A stretch of 29,009 bases of DNA from positions 1-29,009 of IMG/VR virus record IMGVR_UViG_3300021139_000094, one strand, 5' to 3'. Shown here in pieces: positions 14,885 through 20,753 of this stretch; position 1 is the first letter of the stretch, and each line of letters opens with the position of its first letter. This DNA comes from a virus. Under the pieces are notes generated by a model. The model had not been told where the DNA came from, did not search any database, and saw nothing but the letters and a program-made list of their open reading frames with translations. A program made the translations under genes and the position numbers.

Positions 14885-16314
14885 TGCTATTTGAAATACA
14901 CGCAGAAAAGAATGCGCTAGATAAAAAAGTATTTCTCTACGACAACCAAACAAACATCCTTAAAGACTTGGATGGGAACGTCTTTAAATTTTTAGACCAG
15001 CAAGAAAGCCTAGACTACCCACCGGCTACTGTGTTTAGCAAAGACGAGCCTTTAAAAAAGTCCAAACATATCCAGCTGCTTAAAATCCAGCTGGGGCTTG
15101 GGTGCAACTACACCTGTGACTACTGCTCCCAAAAGTTTGTTGAGCGTGCTGAGTCTACGACCCATAAAGATGTAGAAACGTTTCTACAAAAGCTAGATAC
15201 CCTAGAGTTCTCTGAAAAAGTTGGGTTGAAGGTGGAGTTTTGGGGTGGCGAGCCTTTGGTTTACTGGAAAACCCTTAAGCCTTTGGCAGAAGCACTGCGG
15301 GAAAGATTCCCATATGCTAAGTTTTCTATGATTACTAACGGTTCTATTTTGACTGAGGAAGTCATTGACTGGCTTATGATGATGGACTTTGCAGTGTCTA
15401 TTAGCCATGATGGTCCCGGTCAGTCTGTGCGTGGTCCAGACCCATTTGATGACCCAGAAAAGAAAGAACTAATATTAGGGTTTTACCGGATGATGAGCCG
15501 CCTAAAAAAAGGCATCAGCTTTAACTCCATGCTGTCCAAAAATAACCAAAGCCGTAAAGCAATCCATGAATGGTTTATGAACTTAACTGGTAACCCTGAG
15601 ATTGTGCTGGGCGAAGGCACACTGGTTGATGCTTATGATGAAGATGGCATTACTAACTCACTTCTAACCCACCAAGACCACTTTAACTTTAGACGCACTA
15701 CATTTAAAGAAATCTTAGCAAACCACGGCTATATTGGGTTCCAAGCAATTATTGACAAGATTGACAACTTTACCCGTGCTGTCCTATCCCAAACCCCAGC
15801 TAAATATCTAGGGCAAAAATGTGGCATGGATGATGAGCATGTGCTGGCTGTTGACCTACATGGAAATGTGATTACTTGCCAAAACGTATCTGCTGCAGAA
15901 ACAGGTAAAAACGGACAACCCCATTTATCAGGAAACCTAGATGATTACGATAACGTATCCATCACCACATCTACTCACTGGAGTAAACGCTCTGAGTGCC
16001 CATCCTGTCCAGTATTGCATCTCTGTAAAGGAGCCTGCATGTTTCTCGATAACAAGTTCTGGGAAGTCTCCTGCGCCAACGCATACTCTGACAATGTCAC
16101 TTTGTTTGCCCTATCCATCCACAACATGACGGGTTATATCCCTTATATGATTAAAGGTGAGGGTTTACCATTAGAACGGCAAGATATATTTGGTACTATT
16201 TACCAACACGAAGAGAGGCCAGCTAAACGCGTTATACCTATTAAAGTAGTTAGCGACGTAGTTGGTAAAATTGATAACGTTGAAGTTTATGGAAAGGCTA
16301 GGGTAGAAGCATGA
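14884..16314 (+). CDS. Radical SAM/SPASM enzyme, peptide-maturase type
   Basis: A 476-residue enzyme. I chose the ATG at 14884 (TAATG overlap); an extension to 14848 lies inside the fibre gene. Cys74, Cys78 and Cys81 form the CxxxCxxC cluster site with Tyr80, and GGEP at 121-124 is the SAM-contacting motif. The C-terminal SPASM domain is complete: Cys313-x13-Gly327-x4-Cys332, then Cys372-x2-Cys375-x5-Cys381-x3-Cys385 and Cys397, enough for two auxiliary iron-sulfur clusters. This is the layout of sulfatase maturases and RiPP cross-linking enzymes, which act on Cys, Ser or nearby side chains of peptides. I see no separate leader-recognition (PqqD-like) domain. The stop overlaps the Cys-rich gene as ATGA, making its product the most likely substrate (inference). 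Confidence 0.9.
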   Translation: MLFEIHAEKNALDKKVFLYDNQTNILKDLDGNVFKFLDQQESLDYPPATVFSKDEPLKKSKHIQLLKIQLGLGCNYTCDYCSQKFVERAESTTHKDVETFLQKLDTLEFSEKVGLKVEFWGGEPLVYWKTLKPLAEALRERFPYAKFSMITNGSILTEEVIDWLMMMDFAVSISHDGPGQSVRGPDPFDDPEKKELILGFYRMMSRLKKGISFNSMLSKNNQSRKAIHEWFMNLTGNPEIVLGEGTLVDAYDEDGITNSLLTHQDHFNFRRTTFKEILANHGYIGFQAIIDKIDNFTRAVLSQTPAKYLGQKCGMDDEHVLAVDLHGNVITCQNVSAAETGKNGQPHLSGNLDDYDNVSITTSTHWSKRSECPSCPVLHLCKGACMFLDNKFWEVSCANAYSDNVTLFALSIHNMTGYIPYMIKGEGLPLERQDIFGTIYQHEERPAKRVIPIKVVSDVVGKIDNVEVYGKARVEA

Positions 16315-17192
16315 CACTACCATCTTCAGGTCCGATAGCAGTAAGCAATATTAATACCGAGATAGGACAATCTCCTACCTTTACGGATAACCTGTCATTT
16401 TTAAATGGCTTGCTTTTATCACCAGCTAGTTCGCCTAATATGAGTGCGTTCTACAGCAAAGCGTATTTCCAAAACACTACGCAAGGTAACTGCTCAAACG
16501 GCAACTGTACCAACAACTGTAACTGTGGAAACATTCAGTGTAATAACTGTTTTATCTCTGGCTACACCAACTGCGTAAACTGCCAAAGCCAAGCGTACTT
16601 ACAAAATAACTGTAACTGTGGCCCTGCTGGGTATAACTGTGTAACATCACAAACTGCATCTTATAACTGCAACTGCGCATGCAACTGTTCCAAAATTATT
16701 TGTGCCAAGCTTTATGAACAAGGCAATATGGACCCAAATGTATGGGCAGCTGACCAGAAGTATGGCAAATGGTTACGTCAAAATGATAGACGTGTATACC
16801 GAGGCTATATACGTTGGGCTCGTACTGTAACTGCTTGGATGGATGGCAAAGGTCCAGATTGTTTCCTATGGATAAGAAAGGAAGATCGTGCACAAGCTCA
16901 AAAAGAAGCAATTAACAAAATGGCGCTACGGATTGGTATTCCATGGTCTGAACATATGGCTTTCCTCATGGGAGCCCGTCCTCATGACAACTTGCGCGGT
17001 CGCGTACTTATGACTATTGGTGTACCTATTAGCCGTTTGATTGACCATATCCCACATCGTCGTGGACACCGCATTTTGACTTTATGGACTATGTGGGCTT
17101 TGTTCTGGATGAGCCATTGGACCGCATCTGCTATCGTTGCTATTAATAAAAAATTTAGTTTTGAAGGAGTGAAAAAATGGATGAACATATAA
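16311..17192 (+). CDS. Asn-Cys repeat virion-type protein with TM
   Basis: A 293-residue protein. Residues 1-52 (LPSSGPIAVSNINTEIGQ and MSAFYSKAYF) resemble an N-terminal module of marine phage tail proteins. Residues 61-131 hold 16 Cys, 13 of them directly preceded by Asn. After it comes CSKIICAKLYEQG and a W/R-rich domain (AADQKYGKWLRQNDRRVYRG, WMDGKGPDCFLWIRK, IPWSEHMAFLMG) that I recall from other phage virion proteins. About residues 254-279 form a membrane helix (LTLWTMWALFWMSHWTASAI). One more Cys is at 184. Start and end overlap neighbours. A surface or membrane-contacting protein, and a likely substrate for the adjacent modifying enzymes, is inferred; disulfides or metal binding are alternatives. 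Confidence 0.7.
   Translation: MTLPSSGPIAVSNINTEIGQSPTFTDNLSFLNGLLLSPASSPNMSAFYSKAYFQNTTQGNCSNGNCTNNCNCGNIQCNNCFISGYTNCVNCQSQAYLQNNCNCGPAGYNCVTSQTASYNCNCACNCSKIICAKLYEQGNMDPNVWAADQKYGKWLRQNDRRVYRGYIRWARTVTAWMDGKGPDCFLWIRKEDRAQAQKEAINKMALRIGIPWSEHMAFLMGARPHDNLRGRVLMTIGVPISRLIDHIPHRRGHRILTLWTMWALFWMSHWTASAIVAINKKFSFEGVKKWMNI
16491..16703 (+). repeat. Asn-Cys repeat region
   Basis: Codes for residues 61-131 of the gene at 16311. Cys at 61, 66, 70, 72, 77, 80, 88, 91, 101, 103, 110, 120, 122, 124, 126 and 131. All but those at 77, 124 and 131 follow Asn. Gaps are irregular (2 to 10), so it is a dipeptide bias and not a fixed-period tandem repeat. Confidence 0.9.
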
Positions 17193-17587
17193 TCCAACAA
17201 ATCCCCCCAGTAGAGGAAATTATCCCCGACGCACTAAAGGAAAAGGTTTCTCCTTATAAAAATATTAAGCCCGAAGAAGTGGCTGCGTATAGAGATTTTG
17301 TCGTCCATTACTTTGATAACCAGATGAACCGTGACATTTTGATGTTGCCAGAAACTGACAAAGTGCGGATGTTCCAGATGCTGCAAGACTATGCTGATGT
17401 GCTAGAGAAGATTTTTCACCCCGGCATTCCTATCCTTGAGCATATTTTAGGTAAACGCTGGGCAGCGGCAAATGCAAACCCACACGCAGGTATTAACTAC
17501 GACTACGACTGCGAGATTATTCGTCAATATGATGCTTGGAAAGCAGTACAAGAAACAGCTAAAGTAGATGACGAACCTCAAAGTTAA
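17177..17587 (+). CDS. Unknown acidic protein in the modification block
   Basis: A 136-residue protein with GAAGGAG 7 bases upstream, overlapping the previous gene by 16 bases and the next by 20. It is mostly helical: PEEVAAYRDFVVHYFDNQM, ETDKVRMFQMLQDYADVLEK, HPGIPILEHILGKRWAAANA and YDCEIIRQYDAWKAVQETA. It contains no Cys cluster, cofactor motif, signal peptide or membrane segment that I can see. I do not recognise the family. Its fixed place between the Cys-rich protein and three oxygenases suggests an accessory or substrate-presenting partner, or a fibre chaperone. Confidence 0.55.
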   Translation: MDEHIIQQIPPVEEIIPDALKEKVSPYKNIKPEEVAAYRDFVVHYFDNQMNRDILMLPETDKVRMFQMLQDYADVLEKIFHPGIPILEHILGKRWAAANANPHAGINYDYDCEIIRQYDAWKAVQETAKVDDEPQS

Positions 17588-18227
17588 CCCTATATGGGGT
17601 AGCCCTGCTTGGGAAATGTTTCTCCCATTTAATGAAGGCTTTAATGAGGACTTGCTAAAAGAGCTGCATTCTATTGGCTCGGACATTGCTTTTGGTTTAG
17701 ATGACAGACCACAAGATAGCCTTTGGGATTACGACACTCCTTGCTTAAGCCTACTAAAAAAGACAATCGTAGCCCATGTAACTGCGGTGTTGCGTTCTGC
17801 TATTCCAGAAGCTAAAGAGCTTAATATGTCGGTGGAGTCTCATATGTGCTGGCCTAACGTACGGGAACCGGGAGAAACTTTAGAAGTTCATGCGCATACT
17901 GACTCTACTATTGCTTGTACTTACTTTGTTAAAACCCCTGAGAATTGCGGTGACTTAGTATTGTTTGAAAGCCGCGATGCAATTAACTGGGAAAAAGGAT
18001 GCCTTAACCCAGATGCCAGTATGAAGGAAAGACGCATTAAACCAACGGCAAACAAGCTAGTATTTTTTCCATCTTACATTTTGCATACAGTAGAAGAAAA
18101 TAAGTCTGATGATTTGAGGGTAACTATTACTTGCGACCTAAAGAAAGTTATTGATAAAACTGCGCCTAACGCCATCGTGCTTAAAAGTTGGGCAGACAAA
18201 ATGGTGAAGCTATGTTCAGAAAACTAA
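17568..18227 (+). CDS. Fe(II)/2-oxoglutarate oxygenase 1
   Basis: A 219-residue double-stranded beta-helix protein. The iron ligands are visible as His110-x-Asp112 (EVHAHTDSTIACTYFVKTP) and His173 (KLVFFPSYILHTVEEN); Arg184 is placed to bind 2-oxoglutarate. The HxH start, the YFVKTPENCGDL strand and the FFPSYxxHxV strand match putative 2OG-Fe(II) oxygenases of the PF13759 type. Such enzymes hydroxylate proteins or small molecules using O2. The substrate is unknown. It is translated by overlap with the unknown gene before it and with the next oxygenase (16 bases), so they were probably kept as a unit. Confidence 0.8.
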   Translation: MTNLKVNPIWGSPAWEMFLPFNEGFNEDLLKELHSIGSDIAFGLDDRPQDSLWDYDTPCLSLLKKTIVAHVTAVLRSAIPEAKELNMSVESHMCWPNVREPGETLEVHAHTDSTIACTYFVKTPENCGDLVLFESRDAINWEKGCLNPDASMKERRIKPTANKLVFFPSYILHTVEENKSDDLRVTITCDLKKVIDKTAPNAIVLKSWADKMVKLCSEN

Positions 18228-18727
18228 AGCATTTTTTTCACAATTTAGAATACACGCAAGGTCAAGAGAAGATTAACTACAGTGACCTGATTAGATATTA
18301 TGAAACCAATCTTACTCAAGGCGGGGTTTTGAACATATTACCGCTGCGCTACCGCCCAGATTTTCAGTTATCCCTTATGCAAATAGAAGGTGCGGTTCCT
18401 CCGCATACTGACAGTGAAGTTAAGACGTCAATTAACTTTTATATAGACCCAGGTGTTTATATGACTACGTTTTACAGCCCACGACCCGGAGCAAAAACTA
18501 CGCAGGTTGCAGGTCAAACCAACGGTTATGTCTATGAAATGCCAGACCTTTTAAATCGTGGTACGTTTATTGCTAACGCTGGTGATGGCTGGGTTCTTAA
18601 TGTTTCAGCAGTACATGGGGTTCAGCCAGTATCAAAAGTTACTAGACGGACTGCGCTTTGTCTAGCCACAGATAAACATGATTTTGATGCTGTAATTGAA
18701 ATGCTAACTGAGACAGGAAACGTCTAA
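18212..18727 (+). CDS. Fe(II)/2-oxoglutarate oxygenase 2 (small)
   Basis: A 171-residue protein. The ATG at 18212 is chosen; an earlier TTG at 18188 would add eight residues inside the neighbour. His65-x-Asp67 (GAVPPHTDSEVKTSINFYID) and His135 (DGWVLNVSAVHGVQPV) are the likely iron ligands, with Arg145 or Arg146 the 2-oxoglutarate partner. The strands around them fit the beta-helix core; the protein is near the minimum size for the family and has an N-terminal helical segment. I cannot name a subfamily. It ends in TAATG with the third oxygenase. Confidence 0.7.
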   Translation: MFRKLKHFFHNLEYTQGQEKINYSDLIRYYETNLTQGGVLNILPLRYRPDFQLSLMQIEGAVPPHTDSEVKTSINFYIDPGVYMTTFYSPRPGAKTTQVAGQTNGYVYEMPDLLNRGTFIANAGDGWVLNVSAVHGVQPVSKVTRRTALCLATDKHDFDAVIEMLTETGNV

Positions 18728-19518
18728 TGTTTTACGAAGAACTCGATTGCTTAAAGATTGACCATGGTCGTCTTTTGTTTAATTTGCATAACCACGTATT
18801 TCCTTTGGGCAAACAGATCATTCAAGGAGAAGAATATGAAACACCGGCTTATCATGGCTTTGGCGGCTGGTCTATTACTTCCCGTACTGGTCATTGGAGA
18901 GATGGTTGGGATTTTTTCCAGAACGATGAAGGCAAAGCAATGGAAGTTTATTTTCCTAAAAATGACAATAACTTCAAAGCCCTCAAGTTTTTTGACATTG
19001 CTCACTCGATGGAACACAAGAATCCGACAGAGGCATGTGTTGGAGAGTTTGCGTATATCGTTAACCAAATGGAAGATTTAGGGTTATACCCCCGCCGTGT
19101 GCGTGTAACTTGCTTAAAAGCTGGTGCTAAGTCTTTGGTTCATAAAGATGCGGACGATGGAGAGTATATGGCACGTATCCATATCCCCTTGATTACAAAC
19201 AAAAAATGTGTTTTCATATGTGATGGCGTTAACCTCCATATGGAAGTTGGTAAGGTATATGCAGTATGGGTTAATACTTGGCATCAGATTCGTAATGACT
19301 CTAATGAAGACCGCTACCACCTTATATGCGATTTTTACGATACCAAAAAGATTACCAAGACCTTTAAGTACGAAGGTGATATTACCCAGCTAGAAGACCA
19401 TGCAAAATGGATGCGCCAAAAGATTGATGAAGCGGTAATAGAACCAGAATTGCTAGCTAAGTTTGAAGAAGTACGGCAGTCTTTTATTACAAAACCCAAA
19501 CATGAAAAAAATATTTAA
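18727..19518 (+). CDS. Aspartyl/asparaginyl beta-hydroxylase-like protein
   Basis: A 263-residue protein. The core His139-x-Asp141 (SLVHKDADDGEYMARIHIPL), then GKVYAVWVNTWHQIRND with His186, and Arg196 in DRYHLICDFYD match the aspartyl/asparaginyl beta-hydroxylase family (PF05118 type) including its RIHIPL strand. In animals that family hydroxylates Asn or Asp within Cys-rich EGF-like domains; whether this one uses a protein is unknown. It starts in a TAATG overlap, and a holin candidate begins within its last codons. Placed after the Asn-Cys protein and two other oxygenases, it fits a modification cassette. Confidence 0.8.
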   Translation: MFYEELDCLKIDHGRLLFNLHNHVFPLGKQIIQGEEYETPAYHGFGGWSITSRTGHWRDGWDFFQNDEGKAMEVYFPKNDNNFKALKFFDIAHSMEHKNPTEACVGEFAYIVNQMEDLGLYPRRVRVTCLKAGAKSLVHKDADDGEYMARIHIPLITNKKCVFICDGVNLHMEVGKVYAVWVNTWHQIRNDSNEDRYHLICDFYDTKKITKTFKYEGDITQLEDHAKWMRQKIDEAVIEPELLAKFEEVRQSFITKPKHEKNI

Positions 19519-19732
19519 CGACCTTCTTACTGGTAAAGATAATGAAACACACGATATTGTGCGTTGGTCGTTGCTGTACTCTTTAATTCTATTAACTGGC
19601 GGCATAGTTTTTAATGCGTTTAATACAGGCATGTTTGACGTAGAAAAGTTTTATATGGGTGCCGCAGCTCTTGTAGGAGCCCATGGGTTTGGGCTAATGA
19701 TGAAAAAAGATACTGAGCCGGAGGAAAAATAA
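19502..19732 (+). CDS. Holin candidate, two membrane helices
   Basis: A 76-residue protein. The ATG at 19502 overlaps the hydroxylase gene by 17 bases; an upstream TTG at 19463 is less likely. Two membrane helices are predicted by eye at about 20-40 (IVRWSLLYSLILLTGGIVFN) and 50-67 (FYMGAAALVGAHGFGLMM), followed by a charged tail (KKDTEPEEK). Size, two helices and a charged C-terminus fit a class II holin, which opens the inner membrane for the endolysin. It directly precedes spanin genes and the GH19 enzyme. No strong ribosome site is seen, so coupling may drive its translation. Confidence 0.7.
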   Translation: MKKIFNDLLTGKDNETHDIVRWSLLYSLILLTGGIVFNAFNTGMFDVEKFYMGAAALVGAHGFGLMMKKDTEPEEK

Positions 19733-20163
19733 TGTGGTCAACTATTACAGGATTTTTTAGTGAATATGTCAATTACATCAAAATTGGATTATATGTTGTG
19801 GCTGCTTGCGGCATTTTTTATTGTGGTTTTCATATTGGTAATCAAAGATATTTGGATTACAAGCGAGAGAATGATGAACTGGTCGCTCAACAAAAAATCA
19901 AAATCGAAGCAGTCCAAAAAGAACACGAATTAGTTACGAAAGGAATCCAAGATGAATATGATGCGAAGCTTGCTCTTTTGCGCCAGTATTATGCTAACGG
20001 GGTGCGGTCAAATGGTTCCAGCTCCATGCCCGGAATTGCCACAACCCCCAAAATCGCTGATGCAACCGCCGCCTACTCAGTACTTGCTGGACAATGCGCA
20101 GAAACGACCCTCCAATTAGTAGAGCTCCAAAAGTGGATTAACGAGCAAATAGGCATTAAATGA
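19732..20163 (+). CDS. i-spanin (Rz-like inner-membrane subunit)
   Basis: A 143-residue protein. An N-terminal membrane anchor (about 15-35, IKIGLYVVAACGIFYCGFHI) is followed by a charged coiled coil (about 42-88) and a second helix at 108-142 (VLAGQCAETTLQLVELQKWI). This is the architecture of Rz-type i-spanins, which sit in the inner membrane and span the periplasm to an outer-membrane lipoprotein. The gene contains a separate out-of-frame lipoprotein gene (19952-20119), as in lambda Rz/Rz1. It starts by TAATG from the holin and ends by ATGA into the endolysin. Confidence 0.8.
   Translation: MWSTITGFFSEYVNYIKIGLYVVAACGIFYCGFHIGNQRYLDYKRENDELVAQQKIKIEAVQKEHELVTKGIQDEYDAKLALLRQYYANGVRSNGSSSMPGIATTPKIADATAAYSVLAGQCAETTLQLVELQKWINEQIGIK
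19940..19944 (+). promoter_or_regulatory. Ribosome binding site of the nested o-spanin
   Basis: AAGGA lies 7 bases upstream of the ATG at 19952, inside the i-spanin coding sequence. A well-placed site within another gene is good evidence that the nested frame is translated on its own. Confidence 0.75.
19952..20119 (+). CDS. Nested o-spanin (Rz1-like lipoprotein)
   Basis: A 55-residue protein in the +1 frame (relative to the i-spanin) and fully inside that gene. Its signal peptide, MNMMRSLLFCASIMLTGC, ends in a lipobox LTGC with Cys18 as the lipidation site. The mature part of 38 residues is Pro-rich, 10 Pro, including APCPELPQPP and QPPPTQY. Small size, lipobox, Pro-rich tail and full nesting in an Rz-like gene are the defining features of Rz1-type o-spanins. 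It would be exported and lipidated in the outer membrane and bind the i-spanin C-terminus to fuse the membranes at lysis. This implies a Gram-negative host. Confidence 0.85.
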   Translation: MNMMRSLLFCASIMLTGCGQMVPAPCPELPQPPKSLMQPPPTQYLLDNAQKRPSN

Positions 20164-20747
20164 TTGCAGAACAGCTAGAAATCTTGGGTATTGAGGCTAA
20201 ATGGTACGAGCCCCTAATGAAGACGTTTATTAAGTACAATATATCTACAACCCAACGTCAGGCTTGTTTTATAGGACAGTGCGCTCATGAGTCAAAAAAT
20301 TTCAGAACTTTGGAAGAGGACCTTTATTACTCTGCCGCTGGACTTATGCGTACATGGCCCTCAAGATTTCCTAGTCCAGATGTGGCTGAACAATATGCAA
20401 AAAATCCAGAGAAAATTGCTAATAAAGTATATGCAGGACGCCTTGGAAACAATGAAGAAGGTGACGGTTGGAAATTCCATGGCAGAGGCTTAATTCAACT
20501 AACAGGTCGTGATAATTATGAGCGCTGCGGAAAAGCCCTTAGCATTGATCTTATTAGCCAACCTGATCTTTTGGTTGATTGTAATTTTGCTTGTCTGTCT
20601 TCAGGATGGTTCTGGAACAAAGCGGGATTAAATGACTTGGCAGATAGCCAAGATTACGAGACAATGACGAGACGCATCAATGGTGGCTTAGACGGGTTTG
20701 AAGACCGAAAAGCTAAAATAGCACATGCTAAATCTGTATTAGGGTAA
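20160..20747 (+). CDS. GH19-type endolysin
   Basis: A 195-residue enzyme of the glycoside hydrolase 19 (chitinase/lysozyme) fold, which cleaves peptidoglycan glycan strands. Glu44 in CAHESKNF is the likely catalytic acid, with a second Glu at 52 or 53 (LEED). YSAAGLMRTWPSRFP, NKVYAGRLGN and GRGLIQLTGRDNYERCGK form the family's typical core, and TRRINGGLDGFEDRK closes it. There is no signal peptide, so release needs a holin, consistent with the upstream gene. The length is that of a single catalytic domain without a separate cell-wall-binding domain. Start by ATGA overlap. Confidence 0.9.
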   Translation: MIAEQLEILGIEAKWYEPLMKTFIKYNISTTQRQACFIGQCAHESKNFRTLEEDLYYSAAGLMRTWPSRFPSPDVAEQYAKNPEKIANKVYAGRLGNNEEGDGWKFHGRGLIQLTGRDNYERCGKALSIDLISQPDLLVDCNFACLSSGWFWNKAGLNDLADSQDYETMTRRINGGLDGFEDRKAKIAHAKSVLG

Positions 20748-20753
20748 ACCCGT

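Noticed and set aside
14884-16314. QueE-like or nucleotide-acting radical SAM enzyme, frequent in phages
   Set aside because: QueE is short and lacks a SPASM domain; this protein has a full SPASM Cys set and 476 residues.
16491-16703. Simple zinc finger or ferredoxin domain
   Set aside because: Sixteen Cys with irregular spacing do not fit one known metal motif, although metal binding is not excluded.
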